Source: Saprospiraceae bacterium (GTDB lineage Bacteria > Bacteroidota > Bacteroidia > Chitinophagales > Saprospiraceae). From it: a DNA stretch of 40,609 nt. Every line of letters begins with the position of its first letter. The stretch's first letter is position 1. Of this stretch, positions 32,424 to 40,189 are shown one piece after another. A program made the position numbers and the translations under genes. The notes beneath the pieces are model-generated. The model saw nothing but the letters and a program-made list of their open reading frames with translations, searched no databases and had not been told where the DNA came from. Where the stretch lies: NCBI GenBank assembly GCA_028284395.1, contig JANQRV010000412.1, positions 1 through 40,609 on the forward strand. The letters are read 5' to 3'.

Positions 32424-32843
32424 TCATATGATTCCCAATTCCTTGGCTTTTTGCATCGCTTGTGTACGTCTTTTGACGTCGAGCTTACTGAAAAGATTCG
32501 AAACGTGAGATTTTACCGTGCTTAACGAAACAAACAATTCATCGGCAATTTCCTGATTGGAGTATCCCCGGGCTAACAGTACCAATACTTCCTGTTCTCT
32601 CTTGCTTAGGCCAACGCTGTCCAATTGTTGGGCAGGTATTTTCGGGCTTGAAACATCAGTGGGCCTCTTGGCGGTCCAGCGCATCCCCATCCAAACACCT
32701 AATCCAAGAAAAAGAGCGGCAATGCAACCGATGTATATCTCGGTCATGTGTCCCCGAATCCAGAAGCGATATTCCAGCCATTTGAGCAAAACTGCTAAGC
32801 CGGCAATAAAAATGCTGTATAAAAGAAGTGGTTTTATTTTCAT
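32424..32843 (-). CDS. Membrane-anchored LuxR-type DNA-binding protein
   Basis: A 139-residue protein. Two N-terminal membrane helices (about residues 5-23 and 36-54) are joined directly to a LuxR/GerE helix-turn-helix (about 75-137) with L-S-K-R-E-Q-E-V-L, Y-S-N-Q-E-I-A-D-E-L-F-V-S-L-S-T-V-K-S-H and L-D-V-K-R-R-T-Q-A. There is no receiver or sensor domain. A DNA-binding domain held in the membrane implies either transcription from the membrane or release by proteolysis. It is likely co-transcribed with the DUF4199 gene. A TATTTTTG (-7-like, minus strand 32887-32880) lies 37 bp upstream and overlaps the first DnaA box. Confidence 0.88.
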   Translation of the reverse strand: MKIKPLLLYSIFIAGLAVLLKWLEYRFWIRGHMTEIYIGCIAALFLGLGVWMGMRWTAKRPTDVSSPKIPAQQLDSVGLSKREQEVLVLLARGYSNQEIADELFVSLSTVKSHVSNLFSKLDVKRRTQAMQKAKELGII

Positions 32844-32872
32844 GCGTTCACGCCTAAAAAAAATCTAATTTA

Positions 32873-33074
32873 TTATCCACAAAAATAAATGTTTTGTTTG
32901 ATTTTACTGGATTAAGAACATATATTGTGTTGGTCTGACTTTTCGGGAGAAGTACAGGTTTCAACGATCCATTAGGTTGCGTAAAAACTTTTATTTAACG
33001 CTGAATTAAAGATAATTTAAAACGGGGCCCGGGTTATCCACATTTTTTTCAACCCTATCCACATTTGTGGAAAA
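32873..33074. promoter_or_regulatory. DnaA-box cluster upstream of dnaB
   Basis: Two exact TTATCCACA boxes (32873-32881 and 33034-33042, plus strand), one CTATCCACA (33055-33063, one mismatch) and one TTTTCCACA on the minus strand (33074-33066, fits TTWTNCACA) lie within 202 bp. The stretch between the first two is AT-rich. This may be a chromosome origin, or a DnaA-controlled promoter of dnaB. It fills most of the 301-bp gap between the LuxR-type gene and dnaB. Confidence 0.7.
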
Positions 33075-33105
33075 TACCTCGATTTTTTCACCGCTTGTTT
33101 TCTAT

Positions 33106-33113
33106 TACATTTG
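33106..33113 (+). promoter_or_regulatory. Possible -7 element of the dnaB promoter
   Basis: TACATTTG fits TAnnTTTG and ends 31 bp before the dnaB ATG. The -33 region (near 33083-33089) is T-rich but lacks TTG. Three DnaA-like boxes (33034-33074) stand just upstream of this promoter. Confidence 0.5.
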
Positions 33114-33144
33114 CCTCCCGTCAGATTTCAAAACCTTCGTACCG

Positions 33145-34674
33145 ATGTCAAATCCAAAGGATACTTTATCAAAGATTACACAAAAAAGAAACTATAACAA
33201 GCAACGCAATGAGGATTTGTCCAATTATGTATTTGGCAAGGTACAGCCTCAGGCTTTGCAACTGGAAGAAGCTGTACTCGGTGCTTTGATGTTAGACAAA
33301 GATGCGCTCACAGTGGTATTGGATATCTTAAGGCCGGAGAGCTTTTATGTAGATGCCCACCAACTGATCTACAAAGCGATGATGAGGCTTTTTGAGCGTT
33401 CGCAACCCATCGATCTTTTGACGGTGATGGAAGAGCTGAAGAAAGGGGGGGACTTGCAGACTGCCGGGGGCCCTGCGTATCTGTCCGAACTTACGAATCG
33501 AGTCGCCTCTGCCGCCAATATTGAATTCCACGCGCGGATCATTGCACAAAAGTTTATTCAAAGGGAGCTGATCAGAGTTTCGACTAAGATTATCCGAGAT
33601 GCTTACGAAGACACCACGGATGTCTTTCAGTTGCTGGATGATGCGGAGCAAGGGCTTTTTTCCATTGCTCAACAAAATATGAGCCGGGGTTATCAAAGTA
33701 TGGCTGCTCTTTCCAACAAGCTACTCAAGCAAATGGAAGAGTTGAAATCCAGAGAAGATGGTCTGACGGGCATTCCAACCGGATTTACGGAATTGGACCG
33801 CCTTACTTCCGGCTTCCAGCGATCGGATCTCATTATTGTTGCGGCCCGTCCTGGTATGGGAAAAACGGCATTCACTTTATCTTTGGCAAAGAATGCTGCT
33901 TATAATTTTGGTAAGGCCGTAGCATTCTTCTCGTTAGAAATGTCAAGTGTGCAGCTAGCTACCAGGGTTATTTCTCAGGATGCGGAGATTTCTGGAAGCA
34001 AGATGCGTAACGGTCAGTTGGAGGAGTACGAGCATCAACAATTGCTGACCTCGATAGAGCGATTGAGTGAGATACCTATCTACATCGACGATACACCCGG
34101 TATCAATGTCTTTGAGTTGCGTGCAAAGTGTCGCCGCATGAAAATGCAGCACAACATTGATATGATTATTATCGATTATCTTCAATTGATGAGTGGTGGC
34201 AAAGAGAATTCTAAAGGTAATCGGGAACAAGAAATTAGTTCGATTTCCCGGGCATTAAAGGGGCTGGCCAAAGAATTAGATGTACCGGTTATTGCACTGT
34301 CCCAGCTCAGTCGCGCGGTAGAAACCCGGGGAGGGACCAAACGTCCCCAATTGTCGGATTTACGGGAGAGTGGAGCAATCGAACAAGATGCGGATATTGT
34401 ATCATTTATCTATCGACCGGAATACTACGACATTTTGGAAGATGAAGAAGGGCAGTCACTTAAAGGGGTTGCAGAGGTCATCATCGCCAAACACCGTAAC
34501 GGAGCACTAAAAACGGTCAAACTCAAATTTACCGACCAATTTGCCCGCTTTTCTGATTTGGACGATACTGATTTTGGTACCTTCCAGGTAGAAGATAATC
34601 CCAATGACCCGTATACCAATATTATAACAAGACCTTCTCGGATGAACAGTGAGGAAGAGGACATTCCATTTTAG
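33145..34674 (+). CDS. dnaB: Replicative DNA helicase DnaB
   Basis: A 509-residue hexameric helicase that unwinds DNA at the replication fork. The N-terminal domain (about 25-150) begins with P-Q-A-L-Q-L-E-E-A-V-L-G. The RecA-like C-terminal domain has G-I-P-T-G-F, Walker A A-A-R-P-G-M-G-K-T, F-S-L-E-M-S, Walker B I-I-I-D-Y-L-Q-L-M, A-L-S-Q-L-S-R and the arginine-containing S-D-L-R-E-S-G-A-I-E-Q-D-A-D. No intein is present. The ATG at 33145 is chosen because a GTG 26 codons upstream adds non-conserved residues and would overlap the DnaA boxes and the likely promoter. Confidence 0.97.
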   Translation: MSNPKDTLSKITQKRNYNKQRNEDLSNYVFGKVQPQALQLEEAVLGALMLDKDALTVVLDILRPESFYVDAHQLIYKAMMRLFERSQPIDLLTVMEELKKGGDLQTAGGPAYLSELTNRVASAANIEFHARIIAQKFIQRELIRVSTKIIRDAYEDTTDVFQLLDDAEQGLFSIAQQNMSRGYQSMAALSNKLLKQMEELKSREDGLTGIPTGFTELDRLTSGFQRSDLIIVAARPGMGKTAFTLSLAKNAAYNFGKAVAFFSLEMSSVQLATRVISQDAEISGSKMRNGQLEEYEHQQLLTSIERLSEIPIYIDDTPGINVFELRAKCRRMKMQHNIDMIIIDYLQLMSGGKENSKGNREQEISSISRALKGLAKELDVPVIALSQLSRAVETRGGTKRPQLSDLRESGAIEQDADIVSFIYRPEYYDILEDEEGQSLKGVAEVIIAKHRNGALKTVKLKFTDQFARFSDLDDTDFGTFQVEDNPNDPYTNIITRPSRMNSEEEDIPF

Positions 34675-34720
34675 TTCAGTGAGGGATCTTATAATTTCGC
34701 ATTTGATCAAATACCTAAGC

Positions 34721-35203
34721 TTAACTTTGGCCCTTCAAGCTAAAAGGTGGCGTTGGTATTTCAAAGTCTAATGTCCTGGGAAAGAAACATTTTCTCGCAT
34801 CGCAGGCCTGGTAATGGAGCTCTCCTTTAAGACCTGATGAGCGTAACCAAGTTTGGGTAGATGGAACCTCCAACTGTAAATTGATGGTCAGTATTTCACT
34901 GTAGACCTTTACCGATCCGGTTTGATCTAATAGTAATTCTTTTGGGGTCGGAAAATCGATTTGACAAATCGTTTCGGATAGTAGGGGATCAAGAATTAAG
35001 GTAGTGGGAATGAAGTTGTCATTGTTCGGCTCGTGTCCTTGTATGTGATAACCAGTTGCAATTTCGAAATACAGCTCTAGATCCACGGTATTTCCGCATC
35101 GCTGCCAGATTGATTTTTCCGGCAGAAAGGACACAAAAGTAGACTGCCCCAAAGCTGCCGGAGAAATCAGAAGAAATAAGAGTAGGAGCTTAAAGCAATT
35201 CAT
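34721..35203 (-). CDS. Stand-alone DsbD-alpha-like (N-terminal) domain protein
   Basis: A 160-residue exported protein (signal peptide about 1-19, ending A-L-G-Q) that matches only the N-terminal immunoglobulin-like domain of DsbD: N-T-V-D-L-E-L-Y-F early, G-Y-H-I-Q-G-H-E-P, and the redox pair Cys134 and Cys139 in Y-Q-A-C-D-A-R-K-C-F-F-P. In full DsbD this domain passes electrons from the membrane domain to periplasmic partners. Here the membrane and thioredoxin domains are absent. The gene overlaps the end of the upstream TlpA-like lipoprotein gene by 14 bp, so the two are made together and may be redox partners. Confidence 0.82.
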   Translation of the reverse strand: MNCFKLLLLFLLISPAALGQSTFVSFLPEKSIWQRCGNTVDLELYFEIATGYHIQGHEPNNDNFIPTTLILDPLLSETICQIDFPTPKELLLDQTGSVKVYSEILTINLQLEVPSTQTWLRSSGLKGELHYQACDARKCFFPRTLDFEIPTPPFSLKGQS

Positions 35204-35816
35204 TTAAGCGAGCTTTAAGTGCGATCAGTTTGGAGTCAAAATCTTGCGAGTTCAATAATGAATAAAACTGGATTTTGCCAGAACGGTCGATCAGAAGATT
35301 GGAGGCCAATACGACCTCATCTCGGGTAAGGTCCGGCAATACTCCTTCCGGGGCATAGCTTGCAGCAACTTCGCCTTCGGGATCCAGCAGTACTGGAAAT
35401 GTGAAATTGAAGCGATCTTGCAGTTTTCGTCGCACTAATTTTGGAGATTCTTTAACGTCGATGATGAGCACCTCAACTCCTTGGGACTGATACTGCTGGT
35501 AGATTTTTTCGAGTGTTGGTGCTTCAGCGTTACAAAATGGACACCATGTCGTCGCAAAGTGGATCACAACCAATTTGCCCTGGAGAGCCTCCAGACTGGT
35601 CGTATTACCGTTCAGGTCGATAAGACTAAAATTGGGAGCGGTTTCACCGATCATGTACTGAGGTTCTTCTTCGGCTTCCAGGTGCTGACTAACAAAAGTG
35701 GCGTCGCTTGCCCCATCTTTTGGCCGATCTGAACTGGAGCACCCCGCTACCAGTAGAATTACTAGGACGGTATAGAAAAGCGACTTAATTTGGGTTTTGA
35801 TTTGTACTGATTTCAT
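35190..35816 (-). CDS. TlpA-like thioredoxin-fold lipoprotein
   Basis: A 208-residue protein. The ATG at 35816 gives a lipoprotein signal peptide with lipobox V-A-G-C (Cys26); the frame further upstream lacks features. The mature part is a TlpA/AhpC-TSA thioredoxin fold with G-E-T-A-P-N-F-S, active site W-C-P-F-C (Cys92, Cys95) and a long insert before the last strand. W-C-P-F-C is less common than W-C-G-P-C or W-C-x-P-C in TlpA proteins. It acts outside the cytoplasm, anchored by lipid. Its gene overlaps the DsbD-alpha-like gene by 14 bp, implying coupled production of a small electron-transfer pair. Confidence 0.88.
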   Translation of the reverse strand: MKSVQIKTQIKSLFYTVLVILLVAGCSSSDRPKDGASDATFVSQHLEAEEEPQYMIGETAPNFSLIDLNGNTTSLEALQGKLVVIHFATTWCPFCNAEAPTLEKIYQQYQSQGVEVLIIDVKESPKLVRRKLQDRFNFTFPVLLDPEGEVAASYAPEGVLPDLTRDEVVLASNLLIDRSGKIQFYSLLNSQDFDSKLIALKARLNELL

Positions 35817-36017
35817 TTTGATTAGGGTTAAAGATATGCTTGGATTTGACTGTCCGCACAAAAATGTCGAATTTCAAATCAATGTAAAACTCCATTTGAT
35901 TGGACGCCCCCTTTTCTTGATTCAGGGGATAAAAGCGAGCAAATTGTAAGTGTAGATATTGGTTTTGGTCAAAGACTCAAAAAGAAGTGGGGTTTACTCA
36001 TCAAGGAGCAAGACAGG

Positions 36018-36308
36018 CTAGGGTGCAATGTATCCTGACTCGTAAATCAAGAGTAATGTCAGAAAACAATCCACGAAAAAGGAAAAGGCAAAAATACTCT
36101 TGGCGGGTTCTCGTAACTCGCCTTCCAGAGTAAGCAATGATGGTTTTAGAAGCAACATCCCGCCAAAGATCAAAATGATCATATTCAAGAATGCCGTAAT
36201 GCTATTTGAGTTGAGGAAATCAAAAAAGAACATCCCCCAGACCGTTGCGAATAGGGTCATCCAAAGGGAACAGTAGAATTGGATCGATTGAAAACGAAGA
36301 ACATTCAT
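36018..36308 (-). CDS. Small membrane protein, unknown function
   Basis: A 96-residue protein with about three hydrophobic segments (about 12-31, 36-55 and 70-92) and few charged residues. There is no recognised family and no double-glycine motif. It begins 58 bp after the YHYH protein gene's stop on the same strand and may share its transcript. The 200-bp gap that follows it, before the TlpA-like gene's start region, holds nothing I can identify. Confidence 0.6.
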   Translation of the reverse strand: MNVLRFQSIQFYCSLWMTLFATVWGMFFFDFLNSNSITAFLNMIILIFGGMLLLKPSLLTLEGELREPAKSIFAFSFFVDCFLTLLLIYESGYIAP

Positions 36309-36366
36309 GGTAACTGAGTCTGAACTTTAATGAAGTTACAAAAAATGAATGTGGCAGTCAACCGCT

Positions 36367-37527
36367 CTAGTTCGATGGAGGCCTTCCTTGTTCTATTTCA
36401 GATAGATCCAGTTGCCCGTCTTTGTTTTTATCGTGATCTGAGAATCTTGCTCTTAAAGGGCCTCTTGCTTCCGATTGAGAGATTTGTTGATCTCCGTTCC
36501 GATCCATCATGCGGATCAATTCAGTGGGAGGCGGTCTACGACGTGAGGGAGCAGGCGGCCCCAAACCTCCCCGTCGACCTAGTTTGAAATCTTTACTTGG
36601 ATTTCCTTTAAAGCACCGAGGTATGGAAGGAAATTCATCGGTAATGATGTAGTAGTAAGTTCCCATTGGAAATTCGGGTGTTACTCCGAAGCGGCCATTG
36701 CACTCATCTAGATCCCCCAGGCCTGCTATGTATTCGAAATCCCGGACGTAAGTGCCATCATAATACCCATCGGGAGCCTTATTGCCATCGCCGGGACGAA
36801 TGCCTTTGCGCAACTGATAACTGGGTCTTAGAATTGCCATATCGCTGTCCGGGTCATCGGCAACTTCATGCCCCCATTTGTAATAAATAGGGAAGCCATC
36901 CGCAGCCCAACCTGTCAGGAACATCGACTGACCATCCGCTTTTTCTACAATCCCCCATGGGGTCCCATGATAATGATATTCTCCGTTAGGTTGGACGTGA
37001 GCGTTGCTGCAGTCATCTCCCAAATTCACATTGGTGCTCAGTGCTTCCTTCGACCATTCAAAATTTCTCTGACCGGTTCTGGGACTTTGGAAGAATTCCA
37101 TTGCGGAGGGGTCCATCTTTATCCCGTTGATCGCTACCCCAAATTGATAGGCAGGCAAGCCGTAACCTAATAGATTTTCATAAACGGAGGTGACCCGCGG
37201 AGCACTTTTCGGTTGAAGTGGGACAGCCCAACTTTTCTTCTGCGATCTAATCCGATTTGGGTTTCCCCAGTTGGGGAAGGCACCAACACGATGATCGGGA
37301 ATGGCATTGGAATAAATCAGTCTTTGGTTCTGTTCTGTATTAGTATTGATGATTACCTGGTGCTCTAAAGAAATAGAATCTGAGCAGGAGATTCCACTGC
37401 TCACCGAAAAGGTGGATTGAACGTTGGCCGGGAGGAAGGGATCCGGATTGAGATTGGTAGAAGTACAAGTGGCAAGTGCAAACATTGAGGCACCGATCAT
37501 TATAACTTTAAGGGGAGTTTCATTCAT
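36367..37527 (-). CDS. YHYH-domain protein with C-terminal EF-hand pair
   Basis: A 386-residue exported protein. The N-terminal hydrophobic segment (about 6-20) ends in A-T-C, a weak lipobox. A large central domain (about 60-310) contains the name-giving motif E-Y-H-Y-H-G and F-P-I-Y-Y-K-W-G, typical of YHYH proteins. A basic Pro/Arg linker (P-S-R-R-R-P-P-P) leads to two EF-hand loops at the C-terminus: D-R-N-G-D-Q-Q-I-S-Q-S-E and D-K-N-K-D-G-Q-L-D-L-S-E. Calcium binding through these loops is likely. The function of the YHYH domain is not known to me. It lies between a small membrane protein gene and a membrane-anchored unknown, all on the minus strand. Confidence 0.88.
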   Translation of the reverse strand: MNETPLKVIMIGASMFALATCTSTNLNPDPFLPANVQSTFSVSSGISCSDSISLEHQVIINTNTEQNQRLIYSNAIPDHRVGAFPNWGNPNRIRSQKKSWAVPLQPKSAPRVTSVYENLLGYGLPAYQFGVAINGIKMDPSAMEFFQSPRTGQRNFEWSKEALSTNVNLGDDCSNAHVQPNGEYHYHGTPWGIVEKADGQSMFLTGWAADGFPIYYKWGHEVADDPDSDMAILRPSYQLRKGIRPGDGNKAPDGYYDGTYVRDFEYIAGLGDLDECNGRFGVTPEFPMGTYYYIITDEFPSIPRCFKGNPSKDFKLGRRGGLGPPAPSRRRPPPTELIRMMDRNGDQQISQSEARGPLRARFSDHDKNKDGQLDLSEIEQGRPPSN

Positions 37528-37564
37528 GTGTGTAGATGTTTTATTGATCTATTGTCATTGCCAA

Positions 37565-38218
37565 TTACTTTGTTCTGGGGTGAAGGTAGAATAACTCAGA
37601 AGGATTGGCCTTGAGCTTCGACTGGCTCCTCCAGGCAAAAATACCTCCCAGAGCAATCCCCGCGATCAAGATTATGAGAATGCTGATGAAATCAAAGAAA
37701 CCTTGTGTGACTGGCGGATTGGTGGCTTTTGCCACGGTAGCCGAAGCACAGCGACGGTTTTTCTCCGTTAAATTGCATTCCCAAGCACCATCCGGCAAAA
37801 CGATTTGTAAAAGGTTACGCGGCCGGTTGTAAAGTTCGGTCATGCTATTGATCGTAATGTCGTATTCAGTGAATGAAACGGGGCTATTTTCTATTTTCAA
37901 TCGGAGTATACTGTCGTGATTCTTGAGATTAGCATCCATTAGGGATAGATCTGCTTTTTGGTTGCCCAAAATAATTGTGATTGTTTCGGAAAAATAATCT
38001 GCCAGCTCTTGGTGGTATTTGACAAGATTGATGACCGAACTGTTTTGAAGAGTTGGAATGCGTTCCTCAAGAATGGTCATAGCACTGACTGGTGTAAAAT
38101 GAATATTAAGGATCCAATGCTGACCTTCTTTTTGTAAGACATAGGCCGTTTCATTGGCACTGTGCCCAAAAACGTTGGCGGTAAAGATTGTACAGAGGAC
38201 GAAGATTAGATTTTTCAT
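37565..38218 (-). CDS. Exported protein with C-terminal membrane anchor, unknown function
   Basis: A 217-residue protein. The ATG at 38218 gives a signal peptide (M-K-N-L-I-F-V-L, cleavage near V-F-G-H); the 22 codons upstream are not conserved-looking. An extracytoplasmic domain of about 150 residues, with two Cys near its end (W-E-C-N and R-R-C-A), is followed by a C-terminal membrane helix (about 175-195) and a basic tail. The start after the signal (H-S-A-N-E) resembles the periplasmic part of HupE/UreJ-type or DUF6702-like proteins, but the match is too weak to name it. It precedes the YHYH gene by 37 bp on the same strand, suggesting a joint operon. Confidence 0.65.
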   Translation of the reverse strand: MKNLIFVLCTIFTANVFGHSANETAYVLQKEGQHWILNIHFTPVSAMTILEERIPTLQNSSVINLVKYHQELADYFSETITIILGNQKADLSLMDANLKNHDSILRLKIENSPVSFTEYDITINSMTELYNRPRNLLQIVLPDGAWECNLTEKNRRCASATVAKATNPPVTQGFFDFISILIILIAGIALGGIFAWRSQSKLKANPSELFYLHPRTK

Positions 38219-38437
38219 GATGGTATTTTTGCGTTTTTGTTGAATGGTCAAATTAAATTGTCGAGCTGCATACAATGAATACAATTACAATTTGGTCAAA
38301 AAATGGATCTGCTGTTGGAGCGTTCAATGAAACCGGTTTTTCCTTCAACATAGGGTTTCAAACTTTCAATTAGAATATGGGGGATAAGTCCGATATTTGT
38401 GACGTAATGCAAATTCAGTCTAATTTACTCCTCTGGT

Positions 38438-39478
38438 ATGCCAAATGATAAGTGGCGGCGAATCTTAGTGCAAGCTTTTTTCTGGTTGGCTATTCAATCA
38501 TTGACCGTTTTGATTGTGGCCAGACCGGAAGTTAGAATGGGTCCCTGGGGTCGTCATATTCCCATTTGGTTCCTGCAGATCCTGCTTGTTTTTACGAACG
38601 TTTATTGGTTGTTTCCCAAATTCTTTCCCGGCAAGAAATGGATTTATTGTTTAAACGGCTTGATTTTAGTGACCGCTCTTTCATTTAGTGTGCTTCCCAT
38701 GTGGGAATGGTTGGACTTGCCGGGAATGAGGCCCGGCCGGATGAGAGGGAGAGGAGGGCCTCCGAATCCGTTCGGCGACCTATTGATGGTTTTCCTTTCT
38801 TTATCTCTGGCATTTGTCTTTTCGTTGGTAATCGAACTATACATCCGATCCGAGTCAAGAGAACGAGAATTCTTACGTTTGGCTAAGGAAAATATGCAAA
38901 CAGAATTGCAGTTATTAAAATCTCAGATCAATCCTCACTTTCTATTCAATGCTCTGAATAACATTTACACTTTGTCATTGATCGGATCGGAAAAGACTCC
39001 GGAAAATATTGGCCGGTTGTCGGATCTACTTCGGTATGTTCTCTATGATTGCGATAAGGACACGGTGCCCTTAGAGAAAGAAATCAGGTATATTGAAGAT
39101 TATCTATCCTTATATCAGCTCAAAAAGGAGGATGGCCTCAACATAAAGGTCGATCTTGAACAAGTGAATGGTCATCATGAAATTCCTCCGATGCTGTTGA
39201 TGCCCTTTGTCGAAAATGCGCTCAAGCACAGTTATATTGAGCATAGGGATGGTTGGTTGGATATCGATCTGCAGACGGGAAAGAATGAACTGTGTTTTCG
39301 CGTTAGCAATAGTGTTATGCCCGACCAAAAATCGAAGGATGCAGTTGGAGGAATTGGTCTTCAGAATGTGAGGAGACGCCTAGATTTGTTATTTCCCGGT
39401 AGACACCAACTAGCGGTTTCCAACAAAGCAGATCGCTTTGATGTGGAGCTAAAACTTGAGATGCATGCAGAAAATTAA
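38438..39478 (+). CDS. LytS-type sensor histidine kinase
   Basis: A 346-residue kinase with four predicted membrane helices (about 8-26, 38-56, 68-86 and 108-130). A loop between helices 3 and 4 is rich in Arg, Gly and Pro (about 95-110). The His_kinase domain has the phospho-acceptor His167 in I-N-P-H-F-L-F-N-A-L-N-N, and the ATPase part has the N-box M-P-F-V-E-N-A-L-K-H and G-box G-G-I-G-L-Q-N-V-R-R-R-L. The signal sensed is unknown. Its stop overlaps the start of the LytTR regulator gene by 14 bp, a standard arrangement for this pair. Confidence 0.93.
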   Translation: MPNDKWRRILVQAFFWLAIQSLTVLIVARPEVRMGPWGRHIPIWFLQILLVFTNVYWLFPKFFPGKKWIYCLNGLILVTALSFSVLPMWEWLDLPGMRPGRMRGRGGPPNPFGDLLMVFLSLSLAFVFSLVIELYIRSESREREFLRLAKENMQTELQLLKSQINPHFLFNALNNIYTLSLIGSEKTPENIGRLSDLLRYVLYDCDKDTVPLEKEIRYIEDYLSLYQLKKEDGLNIKVDLEQVNGHHEIPPMLLMPFVENALKHSYIEHRDGWLDIDLQTGKNELCFRVSNSVMPDQKSKDAVGGIGLQNVRRRLDLLFPGRHQLAVSNKADRFDVELKLEMHAEN

Positions 39479-40157
39479 ATGTCTAGTCGTTGATGACGAG
39501 GACTTGGCTCGGACTTTGATCAGCAAGTATATTGAACGTCTCGATTACCTGGAAATGGTGGGTCAATGTAGCGACCCTATCACGGCCATTAATTGGATGG
39601 CAACCAGGGAGGTGGATCTTTTGTTTCTCGACATCCAAATGCCAGAAATGAAGGGGACAGATTTGATGGCTACGCTTTCGAACCCGCCGCAAGTTATTTT
39701 TACGACTGCCTATTCAGAGTATGCCATGGAAAGCTACGAATTGGAGGCGCTAGACTATCTTTTGAAACCGATCCGATTTGATCGTTTTTTAAAGGCGGTC
39801 CAGAAGGCACAGAGGAAACTTACTGAAATAGCGCCGCCCCCAGCGGTTCTTACTTTGAAGTCTGGCTATGACCTCCATAAGGTAGCTCTTGCCGACATCT
39901 GTTACATCGAAGGAATGAAAGAATACGTTGCTTACCATACGACGGGAAAGCGGATCGTGGTATTGGAATCTTTGAAGTCTCTGGAGCTAAGCTTGCCGAC
40001 CGATCAATTTATTCGTGTTCATAAATCCTACATCGTCCGGATGGACAAGGTAGAATCATTGATTGATAAAGAGCTGATCATTGGCAAGGCGGCAATTCCA
40101 ATCGGTAGCAGTTACCTAAATTTGGTAAGGGAAAAATTATTTTCTGGTAAAAAGTGA
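39465..40157 (+). CDS. LytTR-family response regulator
   Basis: A 230-residue regulator. The receiver domain (1-120) has the acidic pair in V-V-D-D-E-D, phospho-acceptor Asp56 in L-F-L-D-I-Q-M-P, and the Lys in L-L-K-P-I. The C-terminal LytTR DNA-binding domain (about 130-228) has I-C-Y-I-E-G-M-K-E-Y and F-I-R-V-H-K-S-Y-I-V. The ATG at 39465 is preferred to a TTG three codons upstream; it lies inside the kinase gene, with 14 bp of overlap. The target genes may include the receptor gene that follows 32 bp downstream on the same strand. Confidence 0.94.
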   Translation: MQKIKCLVVDDEDLARTLISKYIERLDYLEMVGQCSDPITAINWMATREVDLLFLDIQMPEMKGTDLMATLSNPPQVIFTTAYSEYAMESYELEALDYLLKPIRFDRFLKAVQKAQRKLTEIAPPPAVLTLKSGYDLHKVALADICYIEGMKEYVAYHTTGKRIVVLESLKSLELSLPTDQFIRVHKSYIVRMDKVESLIDKELIIGKAAIPIGSSYLNLVREKLFSGKK

Positions 40158-40189
40158 CGATATTAGGTTTTCAAAGCAAAACTTAAGCC

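Noticed and set aside
33020-33033. GC-rich palindromic patch GGGGCCCGGG near the DnaA boxes
   Set aside because: A short self-complementary run with no repeat elsewhere in the region; no function assignable.
33067-33144. GTG-initiated upstream extension of dnaB
   Set aside because: The added 26 residues are not DnaB-like and would cover DnaA boxes and the TACATTTG element; the ATG at 33145 fits the family.
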